Assembly: GCA_036320915.1 (NCBI GenBank)
Contig: JAXBDG010000018.1
Location: 186,001 to 250,000, forward strand
Reading direction: 5' to 3'
DNA: 64,000 bases
DNA from: Linnemannia elongata
Taxonomy: Eukaryota; Mortierellomycota; Mortierellomycetes; Mortierellales; Mortierellaceae
Below, one piece after another: positions 45,579-56,527 of the stretch; within the stretch, counting starts at the first letter, position 1; every line of letters begins with the position of its first letter. A program made the position numbers and the translations under genes. A model generated the notes under the pieces. The model was not told the DNA's origin, did no database searches, and saw only the letters and a list, made by a program, of their open reading frames with translations.

Positions 45579-46330
45579 TTAATGAAGGTGGTAGAGAATA
45601 TGCCAATTGGTTTTCCAGAAGGTACGACGCGCTCTCTCCATAAACTCTCGTATCTCGCGGAGTTCACCCTCACGGGTATCGATTCGAGCTCCTTGTTGCG
45701 CAATGGTAGCTCCTTGATCCGAGATGGTGAAACTCTGGCTGGCGATGGTTTCTCCCTGGGCAGTGATGGTTTCCGCCTGCACTGACACAGTATCGTTCAA
45801 GTTGGCCATAATTGTTTCTTGGTCTGTAATGATTAACTCCTGTCTTGCCACCGTTTCATTTAATCCGACGATTGTAGCTACTTGGTCTGCAATAGTTGCT
45901 TCCAAGTTGGATATGGTGGCCCCTGGTTGGCAATGACTTGTCGTTGTTCGACAGTGGTCGTCTCCAGTATGCGAGTTTTGGATTCTTGAGCGGAGTTACA
46001 TTCTCTTTGTCGGCAATGGTTGTATTAAGTTTGTCAAATGGTTATCCTTTTGCTGTCAATTATTTTTCTTGTGCCGCAATCGAGTCCTTATGTGGTCCTA
46101 CTTTGACTCCCAACGTTTCTGTTTGTCTATTGGAGCCTACTGGACCATCTGGATCTACAAAGTAGGATTTGATGACTACTTAGATTTCGCCCACCTGGAT
46201 GGTTGGACAGGGAGGCTGACCATAATGCATGGACTGAGAGAGAGTCTGTACAGCTTCCTCGATGTTAGGGACGACCTTCTCCTGGGTGGCCGATAAGGCG
46301 AGACCGCCACTTGCCCAACGAAGACTGCTG
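45579..46330 (-). pseudogene. decayed coiled-coil repeat protein
   Basis: The open part 45905-45579 encodes a regular coiled coil with a 7-residue rhythm (ATIADQV, ETIMANL, ETITAQG, ETIASQS, ATIAQQG), ending REIREFMERARRTFWK. The same pattern continues upstream (TRILETTTVEQRQVIANQ and TTIADKE), but in other frames, so at least two frameshifts are needed, one in a G-run near 45920. Further upstream VGSNRQTETLG and PNIEEAVQTLSQSMHYG are protein-like and interrupted by stops. No start codon or family found. Introns could explain part of the disruption, but no good splice sites were seen. Confidence 0.45.
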
Positions 46331-46973
46331 ATGAGTCAGTTTGAGATCTTGCTGTTATACCATGTAATGGCACAACATATCTGGTACTGTGATGAACAAT
46401 GTTTGTTACTTTGTGCTTTGCTTTCTTTTGACACTGCGTACAAAGGCAGTACAGTGCACTAGTATTAGCATTAGCAGTAGTAGTAGTGGTAGTGGTAGTA
46501 GAGAAAACACACTGCAGTAGAACTTGCGAGCAACGATTTTGTTTTGCAGAGAGAACAGAGAAGAGAATAGAGAGACGAGAGAGAGGAGAAAATAGAGAGA
46601 GGTAAAGCAGAAAATACGCAGAGCCTCGCCTCGTACTCGTTCTCAAAAGATCTAGAACAACACAATCAAACAAAAAAAAAAAAAGTCTCTGCCGTTGTTT
46701 TGGCTTTGCGCGCAACTGTAAAGATAATGCATACTCACCTGCATTGCTTGACTTATTTGTTTCTTTGCTCGTCCGTTCGTTTTCTCCTTTGTTTTTCTTC
46801 AGTCTTTGTTTACAAGGAGCGCGCTTGATTATCTTGTTCGTATGTGCCAAGAGATGGGCTGTGCATCTAAGTTTTACATGGACAATAAGTGGGTAAGGCA
46901 AGAAAGAAGGGAGAGGTTTCCCATTAGGGTACGTGATTGATGATTGGTAGGTACTTAAAGTTGGTGGTGCTCA

Positions 46974-47004
<31 letters not shown>

Positions 47005-47959
47005 GTTGCACCGCCGCATTCTTTCAGGCACATCCTCACAGAAACATTAAAACTCAGGCACAACAAGCGCACGACAACTTGATATGATGCAATAAGGATC
47101 AACCAAACCTTACTTCGACCTGAGGTCCCGTATACGATATGTTCATGTCGTTACTGTAACCCTCTTTCATGTTCAGATGCGGAGGTGAGTCCTTTATAAA
47201 TTTACACCATTTTTACGAGTTACATAGACCGCCAAGATAGACCGCCAAGATACTCGATTAAATAACACTAAACCAGGAACACGTTTTGCCTTGACCTATC
47301 TCATCATCAAGAGAAACCACGGCCTCAACTCAAAACCCAAGCCCCGAGTGACGAACTACAAAATAAAGATAGAATGAGTATCCCATTCTCTCATTGTTTC
47401 GGCTGTTGTTCGTGTACTAAGCGCGAATGGAGGAAAAAAATAGAGTTTCGAGTGAGAGGAAAAATCGTGAAAAATCAACGAGAAGAGTATCCAGTTCGCG
47501 TCTGCAGCATTCATTTTTTTTTCCTCCCCTTTCCTCTCTCTCTGCAGCCGTCGTGTCGATGAAATGAAGGGAAACCAAAAAATAATGAGAACGTGCCGGA
47601 CAAGTCGAGTAAGAAGTTTCATAGCCCAATAACCTTAATGGAGGCAATGGGATGATGGGTCAATGATCATCATTGGGCTATGCACACGGCCTTGAACCCA
47701 AAATCTCCAACAATGCACCAAAAGGATGGCTGAACAACTGACGCACCATGTTGTATTTAAGAGCATGGTCCGTACGTACGCCTCGTCTCTCCATTATTTT
47801 TTCTTCTACTATTGTTGGTCTCTCTATCTTTTGTTTCCTCCACTTTCTCGCCTTTTGTACATACTTGAAACTCATCATCCGCCCCTCCTCTGCCCTCCCC
47901 TGTCTACAACACTCAGTCTAACGAACCATTGCAACGAACACCAAAACATAACAGTCGCA
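46331..47959. other. intergenic region before paralog C
   Basis: Contains a trinucleotide AGT/GGT stretch (46470-46500), T24 at 46981-47004 and other low-complexity sequence. The minus-strand frame 46176-46901 has no recognisable domain. The CT-rich stretch 47780-47900 is likely the leader of paralog C. Confidence 0.45.
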
Positions 47960-49945
47960 ATGACAGGAGGACCAATACCCCGGTATCCACACTCATGTCT
48001 CACGCCATCACCACACTCTAACACCACAGTCCTCCTAATCGGCGTCTCAGGATCTGTCAATGGTCGCCTTGAGATCAATTCTATCGACCTTTCAGATATC
48101 AACAACCCCTTCGTCAATCTCACAACCATCGACGAACAAGTCCTCTACTGGAGGAGTCAATCTTCCATCTTTTGCCACAACTATCCAGATTATAAACCAG
48201 AAGACAAGGAACTCAATCCGGTTCATATCCAGCAGTTTGATCCAAGCTGGACGTTTGATACCAATGTTTATCTTAATAGTAATATTGAAATCCCGAGTTA
48301 TTTTCCCGGGGTCGCGTTGACGAGTGCGAGGAATTATGCGGTGGTTGGACATTTGGGGTCTGCGAGTTGGTCGTTGGCGCACACAAATATGACAAATGAA
48401 GTGTCGGGTTCATCGTGGACGACGTTTCAATTGAACCCAGTCGATAGCTTCAAAGTCTTTAGCGAGTGAGTACAAGGAGCGAGCAGGTCAATGAGCCTCG
48501 ATTACTTTTTCTTTACTTCCTTCTTGTCAAGGAAAATTCACGCTCTTAACTTTGAAGCTTTTCCTTCCAGCGACCACATGGATCGTTTTCCATCCTCAGA
48601 CCCATTCCTCTCAGTAGGGACATACATTTTGGGTTCAGAGGTACCTGCACGGGGACATGCCGTTATTTTCGACACCGCGTCATCTGGATGGATCTACCCG
48701 ACCGCAGGATACATCGTCGGTTCCAGTACATACACTGGCAATATGCTTCAGTTAGAGTCTCCTGTGTCTGTCAACATGGACAACATCACCCTCACGCGTG
48801 AAGCCATAGGTGTCACCATGGGCGTTGACGCTTACATCTTGGACAAGGTAAATTTAGTTGGTCTTTGTCGCAAGAGATCAGGTCAAATCATGAGAGGTCC
48901 AAGAACTAATATGAGACTGCGTTGTTATTGTTGGCGATAGTCGTCGGACAACTCAACAATCGTGTATTACATCAATCCAGGACAGTCTCTATTTCTCCAG
49001 CGCGTCCCAATCACAGGTTACAATCCGCGATACTCTTCAGCACTAGTAGCAACATCCATGGGCTCACAAATCGTTGTCTACTCCACAAACACCAACGGGC
49101 CCCTATTCAACACCTTTGACCCGACCACAAGGACATGGCGCGGACGCGACCTCAACCCTCCAGTCGCTTCCTCACCCATCCCAACAAGCGGCGTCCAACC
49201 ATCACCAACTAACAACGAGCATACTGAAATCGACACTAGCACACTACCACTCCTTGGCATCATTGGTGGCGTGTTCGGAGCACTAGTCCTCACTCTGCTA
49301 GCCATACTCTTTGTTGTCAGGAGCAGGCGGCGGAAGCAGTCGTTATCAACTTCAAGACAAGCAAAGAATTACGACCGCAACTCCAAAACCGAGCTCTTGG
49401 AAGAACAATATGGCTCAGAGCGGATGGTTTCCACCATACGGAGTCCTCAGTTTAACCCAGCTCAACCATACTCCCCTCCCGTCTCTGGAAAGTCGCTCGG
49501 TCGCAATCCTCAGTCTCCAGTCATGGAGAGTGTCAAGTTCTTCCCTGCTGATCTTGACTTTTCATCTCTTTCCACTCGTCAGCACGAACACCTGTGCCAA
49601 CAACAACCATACCAACAAAACCCAACCTGCAGCAACTCGCAACTCGGCCAATACATGCAACCACCTTCTTCCTCATTTTCACCTACATCAAATGGCTTGT
49701 CATATCTATTCAACCCCTCAGAGTCTGATCTACTCGGACTACAAACGGATGCATCCATGAGATGCTCGTCGTCGACATCTTTATCTGCCGGTACCTCTAT
49801 TTCACAAACTCGACATTCCCAAGCGTACTCGGACGCGACCAGCTTTGACCACATGTCCGATTATGTACCGACTATCCTGATGCTCCCATCTACTCCTCCT
49901 CCTTCTTCAGCTTCTCCGAACCGACCTTCTTCGCGTAACTATTGA
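47960..49945 (+). CDS. paralog C: single-pass membrane protein, diverged family member
   Basis: Exons 47960-48465, 48571-48847 and 48941-49945, giving 596 codons and 595 residues. The middle exon is again 277 nt and both intron phases match A and B, although most residues differ. Shared landmarks are LEINSIDLSDINNP, PVHIQQ, VGTYILGS, YYINPGQS and FDPTTRTWRG. The membrane helix lies at about 364-387 (LGIIGGVFGALVLTLLAILFVV), followed by RSRRRK. The tail is Ser/Pro/Gln-rich without the 35-residue repeats. Asn-X-Ser/Thr sites are frequent before the helix, in line with an extracellular domain. No clean signal peptide. AATAAA follows near 49966. Confidence 0.78.
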
Positions 49946-50249
49946 GATCCCTGCCAAACTTGTGCATAATAAACCGTCCATGATGCCCAGTAAAAGATGT
50001 TGAGACGAGTACGAAAAAAAGTAAAGTAAAAGACATCGCTGTAGATGTTCATTTATTTACCATTTAACGGAACCCAACGTCTATAACTAATAGTCATGTT
50101 TTTTTTATACATTCACAAACAAAATACTTGCCTCCGTATCCTTGAGCCTTGAGCCGCCTTACCGTCACGCGAGCGGAATGAGATTGTCACACAACCAATA
50201 GTAACACCATGACTCTTGTCCATGCTTCTCCTGCCCGATTTCTCAATAT
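49946..50249. other. 3' flank of paralog C
   Basis: AATAAA near 49966, then unremarkable sequence up to the inverted repeat. Confidence 0.5.
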
Positions 50250-51476
50250 GAAAGTTGAATAGTCAAGTGAACATATCTCTGTAATTCAAATAGGTCTTGT
50301 CTATGTAGACTTCATCAATCCCATACGGGACTTAGTAACGATGTGCGTGTCACTCCAGTTCCCAGAACCAAGATCGCCTTGGAAAAAGGTTTACTCTCTT
50401 CCGTTTTTTGGACTCGAGAGGAACCTTCCACAGAGCATACATAACGAAGTAAAGGACAAGTGGAGTTGAGGATCAACCTAATTATCTGACCAGATTTTGT
50501 GGCTCAAGCCCCTAAACACGACCTGTCCCTCTTTGCCACCACCAACACCAACACCAACACGGGAGCAAAGAGAGGGGTGAGAGCTGCCGCGTAGGGTGAT
50601 CTTCGACTCGTTAAATCCTTTTTCTCCATGTGGGCTCGAGGTCTCCGGATGCATCGGAGAGAGGTGCAACCTTCACCCTCTCTAAGAAAACGACAGAGAA
50701 AACGGGCTGGAAGCATTCTGTACTCGTGCAAGATGGATATGATCGTTTATAGGGGCGATGTCCTCGGTCTCCTTGTTTGCACTAGTGTCCTCGACTTTGT
50801 CCTGTCGATGTCCCGCTTGCTCAAAGGTCCAGTTCAGCTCGTCGCCACTTGAGGGCTGAATCACAGGTTATAACATCATCAAGCTGAAAGGAGGGTTGAT
50901 GGCGTTTGCGACCGTTGCAAGAATAAAAGAATAGAAGCTGGGAAAGGAGAGATAGGGTAACAAGCACAGGGGATCGAGTAAACAAATAAAAGGAGACAAG
51001 CCACCAAGAGAGAGGGAGGAGTCTGGGTGGAGGACAAGGTAAGCAATGACTTTTAAGGGGGATGGAGACAACACGAGAGGAAGGAAGGGAGGTGAAGAGA
51101 AGAAAGGAAAGAGAGGCTGTGATTGTTTGTTTTGGAGGAGAGGAATGAATGTGAAAAAAAGAGGAAGTGAATGGTACAAGGCAGGAATGAGAGCAGCGGA
51201 AAGTAGACGAGAAGAAAGAAAGACGATATTGGAAAGGTGGGTTGAAGAGCAGGAATGAGAGTGAAGAAGAAGGGGAGTGGGTTATGAATGTGAACTTGTG
51301 CGGTCCCTGTCCTTGTTCCTTGCTGGATGGCCGAGAGGAGGAGAGAGAGAAGAAGTGAGCTTCGAAATCCATGGGTGAGGTTCCAGTTTATAGCTGCTGA
51401 GCTGCAAGAAGTCACTATTGACGTCATTGTCATTGCCTTGTTCGTGGTCGGAAAGGGGCACCAACGCAAGTTTGTT

Positions 51477-51491
51477 GCAAACAAAAAGTGG
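51477..51491 (+). repeat. target-site duplication, left copy (partner 53123-53137)
   Basis: GCAAACAAAAAGTGG here and GCAAACACAAAGTGG at 53123-53137: 14 of 15 bases agree. They directly bracket the LINE, the second right after its A-tract, as target-primed reverse transcription leaves behind. Confidence 0.8.
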
Positions 51492-53122
51492 TGAAAATAC
51501 ACAGACACTCACGCACCAGACTTCACCAACTGAAAAACCTTCACTCTTAGCTGCTCTTATGGACCAGCAAAACAACGGGTCTTCGCCCAAACCTGCCTCA
51601 CCGCCCTCTCATGCCTCCATGTTAGCGAGAGCGTCACCTCCACCCTCCTTTCCTCTCTCGCGGACCACCTATATCACTGTCTTTATTGACCCAATCGACG
51701 GCCACCTAGCACACCTTCCAATTCCAGCCATGGGTCTTGACCCAGAGGAGCTGGTGAACCCCAGAGCGGTCGCCTACAAAGTCCCGGCGAGATACAAGGT
51801 TTCCGCTAAAACGTTTGCTGATGCAGCTGCCAAAAGCCTCTCCGCGGTGATCAACCCCACCAACGGTCCATCGATCGCAAAGCCCTTCCTCAGCACTATT
51901 CGCCATCCAGGGACGGAGTTCGATCGGATAGAAATTGTTTACCACGAAGACCTTGACGCCTTTAAAGTATCTACTACTCCTATCGTATTCAAAAAAACGA
52001 AGTACCCACCCCTCTCTTCCAACACTGCCTTCATGGTCACCAAGATCATGTTCTCAGAGTACCAGTTCCAAACCTCAGCAGATTTAGGCGACAATCTCTG
52101 CGCTTGGGTCAAAAAGTTGCTGGAAATCGAGAAACCCATGGGCAAGGTGATCTTGATTGGAATTCCGACGCGCACTTCCCCTAATGGCTTACAAATACCT
52201 AATCACCGGGTCTTTGTCTACGTCAAGGGAGACATCACCCCCGAAGCCGCTGGACTGGGCCATCAACACCCTCTTCCACACCACCAACGAAACCCGGTCA
52301 AGGTCCACTGGACAGCCCATGGAGATCCAAACGTCTGCAACTACTGCAAGAGCGAAGGCCACGTCTTGGGTAACTGTGCTCTACGCCTATCGAAGATCTG
52401 TACCAAGTGTAAGGCTGCTGGTCATCTTTGGCCTCAATGTAATCGTTTTTCGGAGAGAGATCTCAAAACTGCTATGGGTAAGTAATCTGAGAGAAAACTC
52501 TCAATCCCTTCATCTCGTGGTTCTCTTCTCTCTCTCTCTCTCTCTTTCCACCTCACCTGGGGCCGCCCAACTCTCCCTGCTCCTTCTCCCCCTCCCTTTC
52601 CAAAACCCCAGGTGCTGTCGCCTCTTCTTCCTCACATATGGCACCTTCGTCAGTCCCCAGCTTCCTTTGCATCTCTATTCGAGGCTGCTAAGACATCTCA
52701 AGCCTCCTCCCGCGCAAAGTGTAGAAAGGCAGTACCTCCCTCCACTTCTGGTGTGGTGCCCCCTGCACCAACGGAGCCTCTCTCCCCTATTGCACCTCTT
52801 TCTCCTCTACAAAAGGCGGTGTTGTCTTCCACGGCCTCTCCTTCTCCTCCTTCCCTATCTTCTCCCTTCTCTCCCTAACTGGCTCTGACAGATTTCACCC
52901 AAAAAAAATATATCAAACAGAAAGGGATGAATGACCACAACAGGAGGTACTTTCACGACTCATCTATGTAGCCAGCCTTCTCCTACCTCTCCTGTTCGAC
53001 ACTCAGTCCACAGTGGAGTCTTCACTCAAAAGTCACAACAACCCCCTACTAATAATACCCCTAATGAACATTACAACATGGAACGCTCGTGGGATGCACA
53101 AGAAGCACTTGCAAAAAAAAAA
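51492..53122 (+). mobile_element. truncated non-LTR retrotransposon (LINE)
   Basis: Length 1631 bp. Contains a full ORF1 with two CCHC zinc knuckles, then the first 20 or so codons of ORF2 (MNITTWNARGM, the usual opening of an APE-type endonuclease), running straight into ten A (53113-53122) and the target-site duplication. No reverse transcriptase is present, so it is dead. It is truncated at the 3' side while the 5' side with ORF1 is kept, the reverse of usual LINE truncation. It sits inside the right inverted-repeat copy. Confidence 0.85.
51559..52878 (+). CDS. LINE ORF1 protein with two CCHC zinc knuckles
   Basis: Unspliced, the frame runs 51559-52485 (308 residues). The N-terminus is Ser/Pro-rich, and a central globular part (YITVFIDPIDG, VSAKTFADAAAKSL, FDRIEIVYHEDL) precedes CNYCKSEGHVLGNC and CTKCKAAGHLWPQC. 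These are nucleic-acid-binding knuckles as in ORF1p of Tad-like LINEs. The stop codon lies inside a perfect splice donor (GGTAAGTAAT at 52477). If 52478-52660 were spliced (acceptor CCCCAG), the frame would continue to 52878 with SFASLFEAAKTSQ and a Pro/Ser tail, 378 residues. An upstream in-frame ATG at 51418 lies outside the element. Coordinates give the longer, spliced possibility. Confidence 0.7.
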
Positions 53123-53123
53123 G
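53064..53123 (+). pseudogene. LINE ORF2 remnant (endonuclease start)
   Basis: Only about 20 codons from the ATG at 53064 (MNITTWNARGMHKKHL), ending in Lys codons of the A-tract. The opening matches the N-terminus of exonuclease-endonuclease-phosphatase domains in LINEs. Everything downstream is missing. Confidence 0.7.
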
Positions 53124-53240
53124 CAAACACAAAGTGGAGAGTGCTTTGTGCCTGAGATTCTGTGGAGAACGGGGCAAACTGATATCGTGGATGCGACGAA
53201 CTGAAACTGATTGAGTTGGATATCAGCAACGAAACTGGGA

Positions 53241-53746
53241 GAAAGACGAAATGAAGAAGAGGTCCACCGACCGACCCTGCTGCACCCTGATATTGTCACG
53301 ACACTTATCCAGTACCCTGCGCCTTCAAAATATTTTAACACTTGTCGGCTTGCCCTGGTGAACATGCTTGTGTTCCTCGCGAGAAGAGCGGCTTGATGAA
53401 AGAGGTCCAAGCACGCGGGCCACCCTCTACAAGGAACAAAAAAAAGGGTCCAAAGGTCCAATTGCCACCAATAGTTGCATCTCCCCATCTATCAATTAGG
53501 AACGTGTTTTTTGCTTGTCCCTACTGCGGATTCACGCTTTCCGAGATGACTCGATGACCGCAGCCGCTAAACACCGCCCCTTCCTCGTTTTTTTTTGTTC
53601 TCACACACACACGCACGCCTTTGTACTTCGAGGTCCTTACTTTACTTTCCATTGACAATTTTCTTCTTTTCTTTTCCTTTCTCCTCGTTCGCTCATTTCT
53701 CATTCACCAAGAACAAAAAACCAACAACAACTTGATTCATTTCGCA
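53241..53746. other. upstream region of the nucleotidyltransferase gene
   Basis: Sequence between the outer end of the inverted repeat and the ATG at 53747. The last 170 bp are CT-rich and contain a CA repeat near 53601-53613, consistent with promoter and leader. No gene recognised; the 151-codon minus-strand frame at 53033-53488 crosses the repeat boundary and has no domain. Confidence 0.5.
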
Positions 53747-56343
53747 ATGACTCCCAGGAACACCAACACTAAGAGGAACTCCAACCCTCGCAATAACAAC
53801 AACAACAAGGGCGTTTCTCCCAACACGACCCCTGCAGCTCCTCGCGCCGCCACCACCGCTTCGGCCACAAACCCTCTCACTCTTACCTCTCCTACTCCTA
53901 CTTCCACCACCTCTGACAGCCCCCGCAATCTCAAGGATCTGGTTGACCAGGACGACGGTGAATTCGTCGGGATCCTGTACGACACAATCCTCTACGAGCG
54001 CGCCGTGCACCGTCTCGAGACGCTCAAAAAGTATGACTTCCCCGTCCAGTACGAAGAACTCGCGCACGACTTCATGACCGCCTATCGACTTTGTCTCGAA
54101 CCAAAGTTCCTTGCCAATCCCAATCTAGCCCCCTATGCAGCCTACCTCCTCAAATCCAAACTCCTCACCGGCAAGGGCGTCCGGGTCTATGCGATGGACC
54201 ATGGCGGGTCGTACGAGATCTTTCCCTCGGATAATCATGTCTTTAACGACTTTGGCGAGGATGATGAGGTTGAAGAGATTGATGAGGAGGATTTGAGCGA
54301 TTATGATGAGGTCGATCATGGGTTTGAGAAAGGGCAAAAGAATGTCGGGTACCAGGGTCCGACTCTGAGCGGACGCCAGGGATCGCAGAGTCATCAGGAT
54401 ATGTTCGCGAGAGATTATTTTGCAGTCAATAAGCATTCACAGGACATGATTGCAATGATTGTTGCGCACCTCCGGAAGCGTGTCTGGTACCATAATGGAT
54501 CTGGAGGCGAGATTGTCGATATTCGGAACATGGGCGTCGACAAGATTCCTCGTCGCCGCAACGACGACTCCCCTCTTGATGCTCAGGCAGAAAGCGGCGG
54601 CAGTGAAGGTGATGCCGGTTTGAAGGGCATCAAGGGCGTCAAGAAGTACACACGTCGGTTCAATGGTCGGATACGTCGCCGAAACTATGAGCGCAACCTG
54701 GAACGGAACCGCGACAACGTTGGTGAGGGCACCACGATATTTGGGATTTACAGAAAGGATGCCGAACCTCCTACTGATTATTCTGAATCCGAATCTGAGT
54801 CGTCGTTTGGTGGTGGCGCAGGTGGAGTGAAGGGGCTGGGTAGCGGGCAGAACGCCGAAGATATGAAACGGATCGAGGAGGCGATTGCGAGAATGGTTTC
54901 GATGTCTCTGGTGGACTACACTGGCAGTGCCAAACGCAAGGTCCAGTGGTTACCCTTGGGTCGGTCTGAGGCCCTGTATGACTGGAACGGCGTGAACAAG
55001 GAGCTGAGGCTGATTGACTTGCCTGCCGAGGATGCCGACCCGTCCTTTTATGGATGCCTCACCCGCGACATTATGAACAAGTACAAGGTTAGCAGACGCA
55101 ATGTCATATTTACCTGTCTTGGGATTGATCCCGCAGCATGCTCAAAGCACTAATAATGTCGCCTTTTTGAAAATCAATCTTTGCGATAATAGAAACTGGT
55201 GCCACCGCCAGATCTCATGGAACGCCACGCGCAATTGACGAGCACTCTGACCAAGATCATATCAGACGCTTTCCCTGATGAAGACCTGAAGGTGGAACCT
55301 TTTGGGTAAGTTAGCAACCTTCTGAAATGGGCAGTTCCTACCAAGCTTGTCTTCAGAGAAACAAAGGACTAATTATTTATTCGTGCAATTTTCACTTCAA
55401 CGATAGGTCATTCGTGAGCGGGTTGTTACTAGAAAACAGCGACGCCGACTTTTGTATCACTGGCGCCAAGGTCCACGACCACGACCACCTCCTGAATGAT
55501 ATGAACCATATCGGTCACATCCTCAAGACCAGGGGTCAAATGCAACAAGTTCACTGTATCCCCGATGCCTTGGTCCCCATTGTCAAGTTCTACGACCCCG
55601 TCTCTCGCCTAGAATGCGATCTCAACACCGGCAACACTCTAGGAGTCATCAACTCGGGATTAATCCGGATCTACACTACCATCGACGAACGTGTCAAGCC
55701 CTTCTTGTACATGGTCAAAGCCATCTGTAAAGCCCAGGGGATCAACGACGCCAAGTCGGGGTACCTGAGTTCCTATGCCCTCACTTGGATGGGAATCGTG
55801 TTCCTGCAGCAGGAAGGGCACCTCAAGTCGACGGGAACGTCCTTCAAACCTGTTCTCCCACGCCTCCAACAACAACCTTTCGAACGGATGACAGAAGTAA
55901 CCCTCCGTCTTAACCACAACCTCCCCAACAGTCAAACTATCACCTCCACTCCCAGCCTCGTCAACTCCAAGAGCAGCGACATGGTTCACTGCCGCTTCGA
56001 CACCAATAAGGACGGTCGTCACACGGGTACAGGCCACGCAAACCCTAAATCCCTCGCCCGGTTGTTGATCGAGTTTTTCGAGTTTTTCGCAAGAAGGTTC
56101 TTTTATGCCGAGATGGCGATCCATGTGGCCAGGGCACAGTTCTTGCCAAAGACGAGTAAGGAGTTGCACCATGAGAGTACGAGGACGACGACGTTTAGAG
56201 TGGTGGACCCATTTCTGCATCATAGGAACTTGACGGGGACTTGTAGGGGTGATTCTTTGGCCAGGGTGTGGAGGGCGTTTGATCATTCTTATCGGATGCT
56301 GAGTGCAGGCGACCTCGAGGGCGCCATGACCATTGTCGAGTAG
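53747..56343 (+). CDS. non-canonical poly(A)/terminal uridylyl transferase (Cid1/TUTase family)
   Basis: Exons 53747-55087, 55193-55305 and 55407-56343, giving 797 codons and 796 residues. The first 70 residues are Asn/Thr/Pro-rich, and acidic and basic disordered segments fill much of residues 180-390. The nucleotidyltransferase motif G485-S486 is split by intron 2 and followed by SDADF, giving catalytic D497 and D499; LECDLNTGN supplies the third acid at D556. The PAP-associated part follows (GYLSSYALTWMGIVFLQQ, LARLLIEFFEFFARRFFY). Such enzymes add U or A tails to RNA for turnover or processing. The template and tail nucleotide cannot be told from sequence; the His that marks U preference was not located. 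Confidence 0.88.
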
Positions 56344-56527
56344 TATTAGCGTTAAGCAACGTTGGACAGGCAGGCTTATTATTGAGTAAAGAAAACATCA
56401 TGGGTTTATTGAAAATCATTAGAAAAGAGAAACGAGGAAAATATACAAGTGCGCATGCAATCAAGCATTATGAGCAAATAAGAAAGAAGCCAGTATCATC
56501 GCTTCAACTCTACAAAAAATCGAGTTT
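56344..56527. other. convergent 3' spacer
   Basis: 184 bp between the stop of the transferase gene and the stop of the TspO gene. Nothing further seen. Confidence 0.5.

Larger units (their letters stand above)
50250..53240 (-). repeat. inverted repeat, right copy, split by a LINE
   Basis: Reverse complement of 36770-38100, interrupted by the insertion at 51492-53122; net length about 1.36 kb. On the far side of the LINE the match resumes: the minus strand at 53138-53230 has CAGTTT, CGTCGC and TCTCAGGCACAAAGCAC, where the left copy has CAGTTT, CGTCGC and TCTCAGGTACAAAACAC. The LINE therefore arrived after the duplication. Confidence 0.85.

Noticed and set aside
46176..46901. 241-codon minus-strand open frame
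   Set aside because: Contains runs of Thr and low-complexity stretches from microsatellites; its N-terminal part has no domain and it overlaps the coiled-coil relic in another frame.
36770..53240. Inverted repeats as terminal repeats of one giant DNA transposon
   Set aside because: No transposase, helicase or tyrosine recombinase lies inside, the ends fade gradually and no flanking duplication was found.
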